NCBI GenBank assembly: GCA_027311485.1
Contig: DAICYU010000242.1
Coordinates: 1 to 6,308, forward strand
Direction: 5' to 3'
Source of the DNA: Acetobacteraceae bacterium
GTDB taxonomy: Bacteria > Pseudomonadota > Alphaproteobacteria > Acetobacterales > Acetobacteraceae
Length of the DNA stretch: 6,308 bases
Part shown: piece by piece, positions 5,310 through 6,308 of the stretch
Layout: each line of letters opens with the position of its first letter
Numbering within the stretch: the stretch's first letter is position 1
Notes under the pieces: generated by a model
Database searches by the model: none
The model's input: only the letters and a program-made list of their open reading frames with translations
Told to the model about the DNA's origin: nothing
Translations under genes and position numbers: made by a program

Positions 5310-6221
5310 ATGATCACGCTGTCGGAGAATTTCCGCGCTCTGTTCTACACGCCGTTCTACGCGGCGCAGGCACTCGGCGCCTTCGCGGCACAGGGCACGG
5401 AGATCGATTTCCGGCTGTCAGCCGATCCCAACCGGACCGCCGCGTCCCTGCGATCCGGCGACGTGGACGTCATGTGGGGCGGCCCGCTGCGCGTCATGTT
5501 GACGCATCAGGCCGATCCGGCATCTGACGTCGTGTGTTTCTGCGACGTGGTGGCGCGTGACCCTTTTCTGGTGATCGGGCGCACACCGCGGCCGGATTTC
5601 CGCCCCGCCGACCTGCTGGGCGTGCGGATTGGCACCGTATCGGAAGTGCCGACACCATGGCTCTGCCTGCAGGACGATATCCGCCGCGATGGCGCCGACC
5701 CGGCAGCGGTGCAGCGCGTTACGGATCAGACGATGGCCGAGAACGCACAGGCGCTGCGTGCGGGCACGCTGGATGCGGTGCAGGTGTTTCAGCCCTATGC
5801 CGAGGAACTGCTGGCCTCCGGCGCTGGTCATTTGTGGTATGCGGCCGCCACGCGCGGGCTGACGGCCTACACCACGTTGGTGACGCGTCGCACGATCCTG
5901 GCAGAGAAGCGTGAGGAGCTATTGGGCATGGTGCGGGCGATGCACCAGACATTGCATTGGATCAGGACTACACCGGGAACCGAGATTCAGCGCACCGTGG
6001 CGCCCTATTTTCCTGACGTGCCGGCGCCGATTTTTGCCGCGGCCATTGACCGCTATCGTCGCCTGGAACTCTACGGTCCGGACCCGGTGACCCGGCGGGA
6101 GGGCTTCGATCGCCTGGCGGCCGCGATGCGGTCCGGCGGGGCGCTGACAAGCGACATATCGTTCGACGATTGTGTCGACAACAGCCTGGCGGACGAGGTG
6201 ACGAAGAACCCTCCGGCGTGA
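5310..6221 (+). CDS. NMT1/THI5-like (SsuA/TauA-type) substrate-binding-fold protein without a signal peptide
   Basis: This 303-residue protein has the type II periplasmic-binding fold of the NMT1/THI5 group. Its opening, LFYTPFYAAQALGAFAAQG (11-29), aligns with the ligand-cleft opening of that family. LRSGDVDVMWGGPLRVM (47-63), LLGVRIGTV (102-110), and LRAGTLDAVQVFQPYAEEL (149-167) are further family blocks. ATG 5310 is chosen because of AGGGA at 5298-5302 with 7-base spacing. No signal peptide or lipobox is present; an upstream in-frame ATG at 5238 would add an Arg-rich 24-residue stretch with no hydrophobic core and would overlap the opposite gene's start. It therefore looks cytoplasmic, or is exported in a non-standard way. 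No ABC permease or ATPase is nearby. By my recalled alignment, the Lys and His used by yeast Thi5p fall at Gly57 and Arg61, so pyrimidine synthesis is unlikely. A Cys-Phe-Cys sits at 76-78. The ligand is unknown. Confidence 0.82.
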   Translation: MITLSENFRALFYTPFYAAQALGAFAAQGTEIDFRLSADPNRTAASLRSGDVDVMWGGPLRVMLTHQADPASDVVCFCDVVARDPFLVIGRTPRPDFRPADLLGVRIGTVSEVPTPWLCLQDDIRRDGADPAAVQRVTDQTMAENAQALRAGTLDAVQVFQPYAEELLASGAGHLWYAAATRGLTAYTTLVTRRTILAEKREELLGMVRAMHQTLHWIRTTPGTEIQRTVAPYFPDVPAPIFAAAIDRYRRLELYGPDPVTRREGFDRLAAAMRSGGALTSDISFDDCVDNSLADEVTKNPPA

Positions 6222-6234
6222 GAGCCGGAGGGTT
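6207..6234. terminator. Bidirectional intrinsic-type terminator overlapping a stop codon
   Basis: AACCCTCCGGC (6207-6217) pairs perfectly with GCCGGAGGGTT (6224-6234), an 11-base-pair stem with loop GTGAGA. On the + strand it ends in TTT; on the - strand it is followed by TTCTTCGTC. It encodes the last codons of the binding-fold gene, and the TGA stop lies in the loop. The opposing gene's TAG (6241-6243) lies 6 bases beyond the other side, so one hairpin can serve both convergent genes. Confidence 0.85.
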
Positions 6235-6240
6235 TGCGCG

Positions 6241-6308
6241 CTACTTCGGCTTGTTCGCGAGCTGCTTGATCTCGTCCATCGCTTCGCTGAAACGGTTGTT
6301 CAGCAGGC
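6241..6308 (-). CDS. C-terminal end of an unidentified protein (5' part outside window)
   Basis: On the - strand, an open frame from the right edge gives 21 residues, LLNNRFSEAMDEIKQLANKPK, followed by TAG. Third codon positions are mostly G or C, the frame ends just before a strong bidirectional terminator, and the peptide looks like an amphipathic helix with a basic tail. These points support a real gene end. The helix ending is reminiscent of phasin-type and other small helical proteins, but so few residues do not allow an assignment. Confidence 0.55.
   Translation of the reverse strand, partial: LLNNRFSEAMDEIKQLANKPK

Noticed and set aside
4486..5313. 275-residue + strand open frame opposite the Gfo/Idh/MocA gene
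   Set aside because: It has no domain signature and its composition is typical of antisense translation; the - strand product matches the family end to end.
5310..6221. Calling the binding-fold protein a thiamine pyrimidine (HMP-P) synthase because of the fold and a Cys-Phe-Cys
   Set aside because: The cysteines are in a different part of the fold from the Thi5p motif, and the positions of the Thi5p Lys and His appear to be Gly and Arg here.
1..6308. Mobile element, CRISPR, phage or defence system
   Set aside because: No transposase, integrase, regularly spaced direct repeats, tRNA-like attachment site or defence-type gene is visible; all sizeable genes are metabolic or folding proteins.

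Overview
The window is about 65-70% GC by eye, with strong G/C preference at third codon positions and tightly packed genes. This fits a high-GC alphaproteobacterium. The gene set (YdiF-type CoA-transferase, PpiC-type rotamase, D-2-hydroxyacid dehydrogenase, FMN-dependent alpha-hydroxy acid dehydrogenase, Gfo/Idh/MocA oxidoreductase, NMT1/THI5-like protein) would suit a soil or freshwater Rhodospirillales/Acetobacteraceae member. That placement is inference only, because no rRNA or marker gene is present.

Layout, left to right: (1) The 3' part of a CoA-transferase gene on the + strand (to 623). It ends where the first half of this family normally joins the second, catalytic half. (2) A 241-base gap (624-864) holding a degenerate 15-base tandem repeat and then a run of consecutive stem-loops. 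(3) A signal-peptide-bearing parvulin-type peptidyl-prolyl isomerase (865-1791, +). (4) A D-isomer-specific 2-hydroxyacid dehydrogenase (1852-2829, +) with a strong Shine-Dalgarno sequence. (5) Convergent to it, an FMN-dependent L-2-hydroxy acid dehydrogenase/oxidase (2892-4097, -), with a GC-rich hairpin between the two stops. (6) A 139-base gap, then a Gfo/Idh/MocA oxidoreductase (4237-5238, -) that probably starts at TTG. (7) A 71-base divergent region with an inverted repeat, then a leaderless NMT1/THI5-like periplasmic-binding-fold protein (5310-6221, +). (8) A strong bidirectional hairpin terminator at its stop codon, facing the 3' end of an unidentified - strand gene running off the right edge.

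How the genes may work together is inference. The D- and L-specific hydroxyacid enzymes could both connect to the same 2-oxo acid, and the Gfo/Idh/MocA enzyme would handle a sugar-, polyol- or cyclic-hydroxyl-type substrate. This resembles a small carbon-utilisation island with ligand binding by the last protein. No transporter permease, ATPase or recognisable regulator lies in the window. I see no CRISPR array, tRNA, rRNA, insertion sequence, phage gene or defence system. The items most worth a second look are the stem-loop run before the isomerase gene, the half-length CoA-transferase, and the leaderless binding-fold protein paired divergently with the oxidoreductase.
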